The translations under genes were made by a program, and so were the position numbers. Shown here piece by piece: positions 9,710 through 18,552 of a DNA stretch of 64,000 nt. Position 1 is the first letter of the stretch; the number at the start of each line of letters is the position of its first letter. A model generated the notes under the pieces. That model saw only the letters and a list, made by a program, of their open reading frames with translations, was not told where the DNA came from and did not search any database. Origin of the DNA: Gemmatimonadales bacterium (lineage in GTDB: Bacteria; Krumholzibacteriota; Krumholzibacteriia; LZORAL124-64-63); NCBI GenBank assembly GCA_019038745.1, contig JAHOYV010000024.1:59324-123323 (forward strand), given 5' to 3'.

Positions 9710-10398
9710 TCCCCCAGGACCAGTCTGTAACCTACCCCATGTACGGTAATGAGATAGCGCGGATGGGACGGATCATCCTCCAGTTTGTTGCGCAAAAGCC
9801 CGATGTGATTATCAACCGTCCTGGTCGTGGGATAGCTGTCGTGTCCCCACACTTCTTCCAGGAGATCATCCCGCGTCAGGACCTCTCCTTCGCGTATCGC
9901 CAGCAGGCGCAGGATGCCGTATTCCTTGCGCGTCAGCTTCAGACTCTTTCCGTCCTTCAACGTTTCGAAACGTTTGAAGTCGATGACCGCGTTTCCCAAC
10001 GTTATCCGTTCGGAAAACTCTCCCTCTTCGGCTTGTGGGGGACGACGAAAAAGGGCTCGTATCCGAGCCAGAAGTTCCGGCAGGGAAAACGGCTTTGTGA
10101 CGTAGTCGTCGGCTCCCATGTCCAATCCCAGCACCCGATCCATCTCCTCGCCCCGGGCCGTTAGCATCAGGACGGGGATCGTGATTCCCTCCTCGCGGGC
10201 CTTGCGGCACACCTCATAGCCATTGACTTTGGGAAGCATCAAATCCAGGACGACAAGGTCGGGTTTTTTCTCCCTGAGCAGGTCGTATCCCGCCTCCCCG
10301 TCCGCCGCCTCAATCACATGGTAGCCCTCGTGTTCGAGGTTATCTTTCAGTCCGCGCCGGATAGCCAGGTCGTCCTCGATGACAAGGATCGTTTTCAT
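9706..10398 (-). CDS. OmpR/PhoB-family response regulator
   Basis: A 230-residue DNA-binding response regulator. The receiver (1-118) has the acidic pair at Asp9-Asp10, the phosphoacceptor Asp52 (VVLDLMLP), Thr80 and Lys102 (YVTKPF). The C-terminal winged helix (about 130-228) has the typical LTRKEYGILRLLA and RTVDNHIGLLRNKLEDDP...GVGYRL signatures. The kinase gene directly upstream overlaps it by four bases (ATGA), so they form a cognate pair. The target genes are unknown; the TPR/PD40 gene just downstream, with TGTCA repeats ahead of it, is a candidate. Confidence 0.95.
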   Translation of the reverse strand: MKTILVIEDDLAIRRGLKDNLEHEGYHVIEAADGEAGYDLLREKKPDLVVLDLMLPKVNGYEVCRKAREEGITIPVLMLTARGEEMDRVLGLDMGADDYVTKPFSLPELLARIRALFRRPPQAEEGEFSERITLGNAVIDFKRFETLKDGKSLKLTRKEYGILRLLAIREGEVLTRDDLLEEVWGHDSYPTTRTVDNHIGLLRNKLEDDPSHPRYLITVHGVGYRLVLGD

Positions 10399-12398
10399 GA
10401 TGTCTCTCCGAATGGCAAATAGATTGAAAAGGTGCTGCCCTCACCGGGCTTGCTGTCGACTTCGATACGTCCTCCGTGGGCTGTGACGATGTGGGAAACA
10501 AGGGCCAACCCCAGACCCGTGCCTGCAGATCGGTTATTGTTTCCAGCCTGAACACGGTAAAACTTTTCGAAGATCCGTTCCTGTTCTTCGGCCTTGATTC
10601 CGATACCGTGATCGGCCACTTGGATGATGGCGCAATCGTCGTCTCGTGTAAGCTTCAAATCAATTACACTTGAGTTTTCCGAGTACTTCATGGCGTTGCT
10701 CAGAAGATTCAGCACCGCCTGTTCCATGGCGTCTCCGTCCATGTGGACATTAGGCAATCCGGGATCGATATGGACCTTTAACCGAAACCCCTTCTGGCTC
10801 AAAGGGTAAACCATGGTTCGGGCAGCTGCCTGAACGAATCCGGAAAGCGGGGCAGCCTCCATATTGTATTGCCTCTTCCCCTGCTCGATTTTTGAAAAGT
10901 CCAGGACGTTGTTCAACAGTCGGGTCAGTCTCTGGCTTTCATTTATTATGGTTTCCAGGTATTCCCGCTGTACTTCCGCATCTTTCAAACGTCCCATCCG
11001 CATGGTCTCGGCAAACATGAGGATCGCGGTCAGGGGAGTTTTCAGCTCGTGGGACACCGACGACACGAACTGCGAGCGCATCTCAGCCAAGCGCACTTCC
11101 CGCCGCACATCCCGCCAAACCAAATACCCTCCAAACAACGTGAGACTCATAACCAGAAGTAGGAGCAGTCCATAGAGTACCCTCTGTGGGCTGTGTTGTT
11201 TGACCAGGGATGAAACGAAATCCGGTGAAAACCGGACACCTAGATTTCTGAAGTTCGATCCCAAGTACTTCATATCCCCCACATCATCTGGATTCCACGC
11301 AATCTGCACGGAATTTTCGGTGGCCTGTCCGATTTCATTATTGATCACATCCATTGTTGTTGTTCCGTCGACGACGATACATAGAGCGGCGTTTTCCACC
11401 CCTCCGTGGGACGAGCCAACCAGCCACCGCTGAGCAGAGAAAGAAACCCAGGCAGACGAAGACCTTGGTTGTGGACTTCCCGAATCGCCCATCAATCCCA
11501 TGCTTGGAAATTGCTGCTGAAGATCTGCCGCCGCCTGAAAAAACCGTTCCCGTTCACGAACCTCTTCCTGCAGAAGAACAGCCCCGACCTCGATAGAATC
11601 CCCCATCCGAAGAGCCACAATCTCCTGGATAGCATCTTCAACAAAATATACGGCAGCAGGAGAGAGCCAGTATTTACCGACCAAAAGCTCTTTTAGCACT
11701 TCGAAAACATAATCGAGACCTTCCCCGCTCCTGATCAACGGTTTTACCGCGTACAGAAATATGGGGATACCGTGTTCATCAACCAGGGCCAGTGGCATCT
11801 CCAGGATTTCCCTGTACCGGGACAGAGCATCCGCCATACGGTCTGCCTTGTTCAAAGCCCGGGCGAGCAATACCGTTGCGTATCCTTTTTGAACGGGGTC
11901 AAGGCTTGCATCCATGCATCGTCGGTAATGATCAGAAGCACGGAGAAAATCTTTTCGTATGAATTCTTCGTCTTCTCCGCTTCGGATTCGGACCGCGAAC
12001 GACTCCTGGGTCAGTGACTGTTGCGCTTTCTTTACCCTGGAATCACCATCCCAGGGCAGAACAAGTCGCCCCTCATTTATCTGCGCGATCAGAACGGTCT
12101 CCCGGTTTTCGTATTCGCGGCAAAAAGAGGACCTCTTACCCTGGGTTATGGCGTCGACTTCCTGGAGTTCCATATTCTGGAGGCGCGCCAGCAGATGGCC
12201 GCCGATCTCCCGGGCCAATCGGTTGCATTCTTCGGCGGCCTCATTCCGAGCCAGTTCTTGTTCCTGTTGGATCATGCGATAGGTAACCGCCACCAGGGCG
12301 GCACAAGGGAGAATAACGGCGAGCAGATAGAGCACGACCTGTTTACGGAAGCCTGTCGTTATAAGAGCCAAATATAATCTCGCACTGTGATGTTTCAA
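10395..12398 (-). CDS. Membrane sensor histidine kinase, partner of the adjacent regulator
   Basis: A 667-residue kinase: membrane segment at about 20-42, an extracytoplasmic sensor of about 350 residues, a second membrane segment (GLLLLLVMSLTLFGGYLVW, near 410), then HisKA with SSVSHELKTPLTAI (the phosphorylated His) and HATPase with NLLSNAMKYS, DHGIGIKAEEQERIFEKFYR and GTGLGLALV. The HisKA follows the second membrane segment with only a short linker and no recognisable HAMP. The given start is a TTG at 12398 with a poorly spaced GGGGG before it; an internal GTG could be the real start. The sensor domain is not recognised. It overlaps the regulator gene by four bases. Confidence 0.9.
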   Translation of the reverse strand: MKHHSARLYLALITTGFRKQVVLYLLAVILPCAALVAVTYRMIQQEQELARNEAAEECNRLAREIGGHLLARLQNMELQEVDAITQGKRSSFCREYENRETVLIAQINEGRLVLPWDGDSRVKKAQQSLTQESFAVRIRSGEDEEFIRKDFLRASDHYRRCMDASLDPVQKGYATVLLARALNKADRMADALSRYREILEMPLALVDEHGIPIFLYAVKPLIRSGEGLDYVFEVLKELLVGKYWLSPAAVYFVEDAIQEIVALRMGDSIEVGAVLLQEEVRERERFFQAAADLQQQFPSMGLMGDSGSPQPRSSSAWVSFSAQRWLVGSSHGGVENAALCIVVDGTTTMDVINNEIGQATENSVQIAWNPDDVGDMKYLGSNFRNLGVRFSPDFVSSLVKQHSPQRVLYGLLLLLVMSLTLFGGYLVWRDVRREVRLAEMRSQFVSSVSHELKTPLTAILMFAETMRMGRLKDAEVQREYLETIINESQRLTRLLNNVLDFSKIEQGKRQYNMEAAPLSGFVQAAARTMVYPLSQKGFRLKVHIDPGLPNVHMDGDAMEQAVLNLLSNAMKYSENSSVIDLKLTRDDDCAIIQVADHGIGIKAEEQERIFEKFYRVQAGNNNRSAGTGLGLALVSHIVTAHGGRIEVDSKPGEGSTFSIYLPFGETS

Positions 12399-12860
12399 CC
12401 CCCTGAAACATTGCGGCGGTCATTCTAGCATATTTTTTCGAACTACCCCCTGTGCCAATCGAATATCTCATCCGCGCTGAAGACTAATGGCTTCACGTCT
12501 CATGTCGACAACATATACCCAAAAAATGACAAGCCCTTCGGCCTGCCAAAATTCTAAACATTTTTTAACAAAAACAAATCCGGCTCCACGACTAGGACGC
12601 AAAAAGGAACTCTGTCTTAGAGAAATACCGGCCGCCAAACCTCTCTGGGGTGGAGGACGTCTTGTAACCACAACCGATTTAACAACACAGCATTAGGGGG
12701 GCTGTGCGGGGGAGTAGTGAGTTAATTTACCCGGCCTTTCAGGGGTATTTAAACCCGCCGGGCAGGCTATTCTTGATATTTCTTGGCCTGTAATCTGCAT
12801 CTGTCTCCCTTGAGCATGACTATTATCCGTATTCCGTCGTCCCCGCCTGGCAAGTATCCG
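12399..12860. other. Intergenic stretch with no clear gene
   Basis: About 460 bases upstream of the kinase gene. The half nearest the kinase is AT-rich and probably carries its promoter, though no good -35/-10 pair stands out. A GC stem (CCCGGC 12730-12735 with GCCGGG 12757-12762) lies near the edge of the IS91-like remnant and could be part of that element's 5' end. No protein was recognised. Confidence 0.4.
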
Positions 12861-12867
12861 GACGATT

Positions 12868-13594
12868 GTGAACCACGGATTTCACCATGGCCTAACCTAC
12901 AACACCTCCCTTTGCCTTTTAGCACTTGGGAGATTTTGTGGCGTGCCCCGCCGTCCAGCCAAAACCCTACTCCACCAAATCACACGAGAGAATCTTGAAA
13001 CATACCTGGCCGATTTGAAACCAGGGGAAGATTTTTCAACCCATGTCCCACTCCACGTGGAAGCTGCCTTTGAGTCAAGAGCGACTCGGCAGATTGAACG
13101 CTGAGACCTTGGTTTATTCGTGCTGGCGAGGATTTATGAATGCCTACCGTTGACTTGTAAAAAATGCGGCCAACCCATGCGACTGATCGCGTTCATCATG
13201 GAGCCGGTGGCCGTCGAGAAATATTGTTACATATCGGGGAGCCCACCGAACCTCCGACCGTTCTACCAGCCAGGGCACCACCTCAAGTGGAAATCGATTT
13301 TGGCCAGGTTGTTGAAGGGAACGATTGGCCGGACATGGATCAATCGGCCGAGGCAACGGGCGAAACCTGGAACTGAATCACACCAGAGCAGAGAAATGTC
13401 AGCAGTGATTTCCGGATGGCATTAAAAGCGGTTGAGGCCGGGGTGTGCCTGGAATTCTGCAATCAGGCCATGTTTGGGGCGGCGGTGGGCTCTAAGCAGC
13501 AAGGATGATTTGCGTAGGTACCGGAAATGCGGTAGAGTACAATCAACTTTTTTGTCACCGGGGGAGGGAATAGGCGTTTGGAATTCCTATACTC
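12868..13594 (+). mobile_element. Internally deleted IS91-like element
   Basis: The right part (about 13119-13594) matches, in inverted orientation and at roughly 90 percent identity by eye, the element at 63376-64000. The homology stops sharply after CCTATACTC at 13594, which marks the 3' end of the element. The left part encodes an IS91-type transposase N-terminus. The catalytic middle is absent. The 5' boundary is not fixed by any sequence I can compare. Confidence 0.7.
12946..13376 (+). pseudogene. Truncated IS91-family transposase remnant
   Basis: The first part reads RRPAKTLLHQITRENLETYLADL, typical of the start of IS91-family (Y2/HUH) transposases. A TGA follows at 13102-13104. The frame then reads straight into the C-terminal part, LARIYECLPLTCKKCGQPMR, with a CxxC pair. 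The zinc-binding and HUH nuclease regions (some 250 residues) are gone. Around 13220, one base is missing compared with the copy at the right end of the window (VEKILKHIGEP there), so the last 50 codons are out of frame; the original stop is the TGA at 13374-13376. It is clearly dead. Confidence 0.75.
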
Positions 13595-13668
13595 ATATTT
13601 GACAATGTTTTTCGGTAGGAGTATAAAAATGGGCAGGGATGGAGATCGAAATAAACGAAAGAGTAGCA

Positions 13669-15306
13669 ATGGATAGAACCCCATCATATGAGGGATTGGA
13701 AAAGAGGATCCAGGAACTGGAGCAGGCGGAGTCAGACTGCGAGCGGGCTGCGAAGGACTTGCAGGAAAGGGAGCAGCAATACCGCACAATAATGGAAGCC
13801 TCTGTACAGGGGATATATCAGGTCGATGTCAATGGGTGTATAATCGTTGCCAATGCGAAGACCGCAGAACTGACGGGCTATTCCATCGATGAATTGGACG
13901 GCTTATCGTTAGATACCCTTTTCCCTACCAGCAAAGCCAAGACGATCAGCGACGACAATGTAGCGCGATTGATTTCCGGCGAGTCCATTGTCGGAGAAAA
14001 CACGCTGACCCGCAAGAACGGCTGCCTGATCGAAACTTACTTCAGTTGTGTCCCCGTACTCGACGAAAGCGGAGTATACACGGGGTTTGTTGGATCCATT
14101 TTGGACAACACCGGGCGCAAAAAGGCAGAAGAGGAGAGAGAGAAACTGCGTCAGCAGCTGTTTCAAGCTCAAAAACTGGAATCGGTGGGGAGGCTCGCTG
14201 GTGGTGTGGCGCATGATTTCAACAATATACTGAGCATCATCCTTGGCTATACAGAAATGATTCTGAAAGATATGGATGAGGTAGATCCACTTTTTTTTTG
14301 TATGCATGAGATCCAGCAGGCTGCAAAACGTTCGACCAACCTCACCAAGCAGTTATTAGCCTTTGCCCGCAAGCAGACAATCGCTCCAAAAGTGCTCGAC
14401 CTCAACGAGACTATCGAAGGGATGCTTACAATGCTCAGGAGGTTGATCGGTGAGGATATCGATCTTTCCTGGCGACCTAGGGTCGATCTGTGGCCGGTCA
14501 AGGCAGATACTTCCCAGATAGATCAACTATTGGCCAACTTGTGTGTCAATGCACGGGATTCCATACAAGGTGTCGGTAAGATCACCATTGAGACTGATAA
14601 CGTTAATTTTGATGAGGAATATTGTCGTAGCCGTGAAGGTTATCGACTTGGCGATTACGTGATGACTGGGGTGAGCGATAACGGCTTCGGCATGGACCGG
14701 GAAACACAAGACAACATTTTCGAACCGTTTTTTACAACAAAAGATGCCGGTCAGGGGACTGGCCTAGGATTGGCTACCGTATACGGAATCGTCAAACAAA
14801 ACAATGGGTTCATCAACGTTTACAGTGAACCTGGAGAGGGGACAACGTTTAAAATCTACATTCCCCGTCATACGGAAGCATTGATGCCAGCACAGAAAAA
14901 GGATTCTGTGGCCGAAACCAAAAAAGGTGACGAAACGATCCTGTTGGTGGAAGATGAAAAAGCAATCCTGAGGATGACAGTCATGATGCTTGAGCGGCTG
15001 GGTTATACTGTACTTTCAGCTTCCAGTCCGGGGGAGGCCGTCAAAATCGAGAAATCGCACTCCGGAAAGATCGATTTGCTCATGACCGATGTCGTAATGC
15101 CAGGGATGAACGGTAGAGATCTGTCCCGGAAATTGTTTCAAACGATTCCAGACCTCAAATGTCTTTTCATGTCAGGTTACACAGCCAATGTTATTGCCCA
15201 TCGCGGGGTATTGGATGAAGGTGTACAATTCATCCAGAAACCATTCTCATTACATGATCTCGCTGCAAAGATCAGGGAGGTGCTGGAGCAAGCCAAAGGA
15301 CATTGA
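13669..15306 (+). CDS. PAS-domain hybrid histidine kinase
   Basis: A soluble kinase of 545 residues from the ATG at 13669 (MDRTPSYEGLEKRIQELE, the usual opening of this family); an in-frame ATG ten codons earlier is possible. After a short coiled coil comes one PAS domain (about 35-155, GYSIDELDG and DNTGRKKAEEE), HisKA with GGVAHDFNNIL (phosphorylated His), and HATPase with [42 protein letters not shown]-terminal receiver follows (ILLVEDEKAIL, phosphoacceptor in LLMTDVVMPGMNG, FIQKPF). No membrane segment or DNA-binding output. Its codon use looks more AT-rich than neighbours, and it abuts an IS91 remnant, suggesting acquisition. No partner gene is adjacent. Confidence 0.9.
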   Translation: MDRTPSYEGLEKRIQELEQAESDCERAAKDLQEREQQYRTIMEASVQGIYQVDVNGCIIVANAKTAELTGYSIDELDGLSLDTLFPTSKAKTISDDNVARLISGESIVGENTLTRKNGCLIETYFSCVPVLDESGVYTGFVGSILDNTGRKKAEEEREKLRQQLFQAQKLESVGRLAGGVAHDFNNILSIILGYTEMILKDMDEVDPLFFCMHEIQQAAKRSTNLTKQLLAFARKQTIAPKVLDLNETIEGMLTMLRRLIGEDIDLSWRPRVDLWPVKADTSQIDQLLANLCVNARDSIQGVGKITIETDNVNFDEEYCRSREGYRLGDYVMTGVSDNGFGMDRETQDNIFEPFFTTKDAGQGTGLGLATVYGIVKQNNGFINVYSEPGEGTTFKIYIPRHTEALMPAQKKDSVAETKKGDETILLVEDEKAILRMTVMMLERLGYTVLSASSPGEAVKIEKSHSGKIDLLMTDVVMPGMNGRDLSRKLFQTIPDLKCLFMSGYTANVIAHRGVLDEGVQFIQKPFSLHDLAAKIREVLEQAKGH

Positions 15307-15325
15307 CTCCCGTGTCATGCGGGAG
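15307..15325 (+). terminator. Hairpin directly after the PAS kinase
   Basis: CTCCCG and CGGGAG form a six-base stem with a seven-base loop beginning immediately after the TGA stop. No T-run follows, so termination is uncertain. Confidence 0.35.
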
Positions 15326-15499
15326 AATACTTATGATGGATTTGACAAAACATTCTCTTAATATGTATGGCCCGCGTGCAACAATTACCCTTTGATCTAA
15401 CAGGAGGCTGGATTCAGGACTATGATCGACAGTCCATTCAAGCAGGGCGAGAGATGGGTTTTTTAAAGCTGTAAGTAGTTTATATTAAAAGCGTTGTGG

Positions 15500-16200
15500 C
15501 GTCAATAGAATTTTGGGCGCCCTGGCGGAAGAATTGGAAATGGCCCTGGGCGGCGAGGTCGTCGCCGACATTCTGGAGGGCGAGCGCAGTTGTGATTTGT
15601 TTGTCCGCCTGAAGCAGGATACTCGCGACTCGCGTGAGTCAATCCAGCGTCTGCCGATCCAGTTGCCCGGAGGTGGATGGGCTCGTCTTGGTGACCTGGC
15701 TACGGTGGAGGAAACCGCCGGCCCCAACGCGATTTCCAGGGATAACCTGGTGCGTCGTGTTGCGGTAACCTGCAATACGGAGGGGCGTCACCTGGGTAAG
15801 GTTGTGCGCGGCCTACAGGAAGCGCTGAAGCCGCTTGAGGAGCGGTTGCCGCAGGGATCCTTCTTGCGGTATGAAGGCCAGTTCGAGTCACAGATGCGTG
15901 CAACAAGACTAATTCTCCTGTTTTCGATCTTGTCGCTGGCGATAATCATTTTCATTCTGTACGTCCAGTTTCGTTCGTTGAATCTGGCATTCCAGATTCT
16001 CACCTGTGTTCCGGCAGCGTTTGTTGGTGGGGTGGCCCTGCTGACTATTACCGGTCAACCATTCAGTATTGCCGCCCTGTTGGGTTTTGTTTCACTGGCA
16101 GGTATTGCCACGCGAAACGGGATCCTGCTTATCGCTCATTATATTTATCTGATGCGGAAAGAAAATGTTTCCTGGACCCATGAATTGTTGATTCGCGGGG
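15500..16200 (+). pseudogene. Fragment of a CusA/CzcA-type heavy-metal RND efflux pump
   Basis: An open frame of about 230 codons matches only the middle of an HME-RND transporter. It has the periplasmic ETALGGE-like segment with ILEGER, the RLGDLATVEE...GPNAISRDN strand, then the membrane helices LILLFSILSLAIIIFILYVQF and the TM4-region sequence with GIATRNGILLIAHY. A complete pump has about 1030 residues; the N-terminal 600 or so and everything after about one third of the second membrane domain are missing. Homology ends near LLIRGG at about 16200, 30 bases from the tail-to-tail kinase gene. No CusB/CusC partner is present. It is a leftover of a deletion or recombination. Confidence 0.8.
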
Positions 16201-16230
16201 GTCTTTTCTATGTACCGAATTCTGCGGTTT

Positions 16231-18552
16231 TCAGACCAACATGGTCATCTGTTCGGTCACGACGCGGATCAAATATTCGCTGTTTATCGGTTTGGCCACG
16301 TAACCGTCCATGCCCGCCTCCAGGCAACGGTCCCGATCGGATCGAAGTGCATGCGCCGTAACACCGATGATCGGAATGTGACCCCCGGTTTCGGTTTCGG
16401 CCTTCCGAATAGCCTGGGTCATGGTCAGGCCGTCCATGACCGGCATCTGAACGTCCGACAGGATGAGGTCGAATTCATTCAGCGCCAACAAATCCAAACC
16501 CTCCTGGCCATTCTCGGCAATGGTCGCTTCCCATCCCAGTTTTTTCAGCAACAACCTGGCAAAGGTTTGGTTCACCTGGTTGTCCTCGACAACCAGAATC
16601 CGTAATCCTTTCAGGGAAGTCACGGGATCCTGCAGCCCTGCCTTGCTTTCTTCCTTATCGGAAGTACCGAAACCCGGCACCAGGGCGGAAATCAGTGCCG
16701 TGGGTTTGACCGGCAACGTAATTCTGTTTTTGGGACAATCAACAAGCTTGTTGCCGTTATCATTAGCGTTGTTTCCGGGCGCCGTCAATGTGACACATCG
16801 TGTCGAACCCCTCTGCAGAACGTCGGCCAAGGCCCGACGTTGTCCCGGCTCCAGGGTCAGATTCAAATGGAAGTCGTAGAACAACAGGTCTGCTTTGGGG
16901 TCACATTCTTCCAACGCGACAGCCAGGTCATTCGGATCCAATTTCCCATCGAGTTCGACGACGTCCAGCCCCAGGGCGGACAACTGTTCCGCCAGTGCAC
17001 TACTCGTTGCAGAACGGTGGTAATACACGACTGCGCGATCGCCCTTGAGCTGCGGCCAATCGGAGCCGGCCAGCGTCCGGGCCGGAAGAGCGACTTGAAA
17101 ATAAAACGTACTCCCGCCACCGACTTCGCTGTCCAGTTTGAGCTCGCCGCCCATCAATCCCACCAACTGGCTGGAGATGGCAAGACCGAGCCCCGTCCCT
17201 CCGAACTTGCGCGTTGTGGAAGAATCCGCCTGTGCGAACGCGTTGAAGATCGTCTCCTGAACCTCGGTCTCGATCCCGATCCCCGTATCGGTGATCTCGA
17301 ATTTGACCGAGCCTTCTGCTTCCCCCGGTACTGAACGAACCGCCAGGATCACCTGGCCTTCCGCCGTGAACTTCATGGCGTTACCCAACAGATTGACCAG
17401 CACTTGGCGCAATCGCCCCGGGTCGCCATTGAGGTGACGGGGAACATTGGGATGAACCTGGCACACGAACTCGATATCGCGCCGCTCGGCTTCCAGCCCG
17501 AAAAAATCCGCCAATCCGCCCACGAGGCGGTACAGATCAAATTCGGCAATCTCCAGTTCCAGGCGCCCCGCTTCGACTTTCGAAAAATCCAGAATGTCGT
17601 CGATTATATTCAGCAGCGCAGAGGAGCTGTCCTTGACGATGGCCAGGTTTCGATGCTGCTCGGGGTTTAGATCGCTGCCGAGAGTCAAATCGGTCATACC
17701 CATGATGCCGTTCATCGGTGTGCGGATCTCGTGGGACATATTGGCCAGGAATTGGCTTTTGGATCGGTTGGCCCGGTCAGCCTCGTCCTTGGCGGCCACG
17801 AGTTCTGCGGTCCGCTTCTCAACCATCGACTCAAGGTTCCGATTGTATTCTACTTCAGCTTTCCGTGACTCCTGCAGGGCGCGGGCCATCCCGTTGAACG
17901 CATTGGCGAGTCTTCCCAACTCGTCGCCACTATCGTGATCGATGCGAACGTTCAGCCGCCCTTCGGCCATGGCGTCCGAGGCTCTGCAAAGCTCCGCAAT
18001 GGGCCGGGTGAATCGGCGAGAGAACATCGCACCGACCACGAGGCTGATCAAGCCGACAATTGCGCTGACGAACCACGTGGCTCTGCGATTGTTCGCTACC
18101 TCCTGGCGAACGCTGTCCGTATCCAGCCGCAACACGAGAGCGCCCAGAACCTCAGTACTGCTGGCAATCGGAGCAACCACTTCGAGGCAAAACCCCAGGT
18201 CCTCGACCGTCGTGCCAACGGGAAGCTGAGTCAGATCAGTACGAAGGGCATCCCCCGAAACCGTCGCCCCATTCGAATCGACCACCTGTAGGCCGATGAA
18301 CCCGGCGTCGCGAGTGACGCTTCCGACCGTCTCTTCCAGGCCCCGCACATCGTTGAACTCCAGGGGAACCGTCAGGTTGTAAGCCAGCACTTCGGCGACT
18401 CCCACTGCCTTGGTTTCCAGGGAGGCCCGGGCCAATCGCTCCATACGGGGCGGAAAATACAGGGCAATGGAAAGGGCTCCGACCAGGGAGACTGCGGCGA
18501 GGGTCAGGGTCAACTTGGTCCGGATCGTCATGTTCCATACGGCCTGGATCAT
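16231..18552 (-). CDS. Hybrid sensor histidine kinase with HAMP, pseudo-receiver and receiver
   Basis: A 773-residue membrane kinase: membrane segment at about 13-31, a small periplasmic domain of about 120 residues, a second segment (WFVSAIVGLISLVVGAMF), HAMP (RRFTRPIAELCRA), coiled coil, HisKA (SQFLANMSHEIRTPMNGIMG, phosphorylated His) and HATPase (NLLGNAMKFT, DTGIGIETEVQETIFNAFAQ, GTGLGLAIS). A region of about 130 residues (AVVYYHRSATSSALAEQL...) then resembles a receiver without the acidic pair. The last 120 residues are a normal receiver (ILVVEDNQVNQ, LILSDVQMPVMDG, GYVAKPI). Its ATG overlaps the YfiR-like gene by four bases, so it is third in the receptor operon. The final output partner is not encoded here. 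Confidence 0.9.
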   Translation of the reverse strand: MIQAVWNMTIRTKLTLTLAAVSLVGALSIALYFPPRMERLARASLETKAVGVAEVLAYNLTVPLEFNDVRGLEETVGSVTRDAGFIGLQVVDSNGATVSGDALRTDLTQLPVGTTVEDLGFCLEVVAPIASSTEVLGALVLRLDTDSVRQEVANNRRATWFVSAIVGLISLVVGAMFSRRFTRPIAELCRASDAMAEGRLNVRIDHDSGDELGRLANAFNGMARALQESRKAEVEYNRNLESMVEKRTAELVAAKDEADRANRSKSQFLANMSHEIRTPMNGIMGMTDLTLGSDLNPEQHRNLAIVKDSSSALLNIIDDILDFSKVEAGRLELEIAEFDLYRLVGGLADFFGLEAERRDIEFVCQVHPNVPRHLNGDPGRLRQVLVNLLGNAMKFTAEGQVILAVRSVPGEAEGSVKFEITDTGIGIETEVQETIFNAFAQADSSTTRKFGGTGLGLAISSQLVGLMGGELKLDSEVGGGSTFYFQVALPARTLAGSDWPQLKGDRAVVYYHRSATSSALAEQLSALGLDVVELDGKLDPNDLAVALEECDPKADLLFYDFHLNLTLEPGQRRALADVLQRGSTRCVTLTAPGNNANDNGNKLVDCPKNRITLPVKPTALISALVPGFGTSDKEESKAGLQDPVTSLKGLRILVVEDNQVNQTFARLLLKKLGWEATIAENGQEGLDLLALNEFDLILSDVQMPVMDGLTMTQAIRKAETETGGHIPIIGVTAHALRSDRDRCLEAGMDGYVAKPINSEYLIRVVTEQMTMLV

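Noticed and set aside
15367..15474. 35-codon frame (MARVQQLPFDLTGG...) between the PAS kinase and the pump fragment
   Set aside because: It has no clear ribosome site and no match I recognise, and it lies in a broken region. It might be a relic of another gene but I cannot support it.
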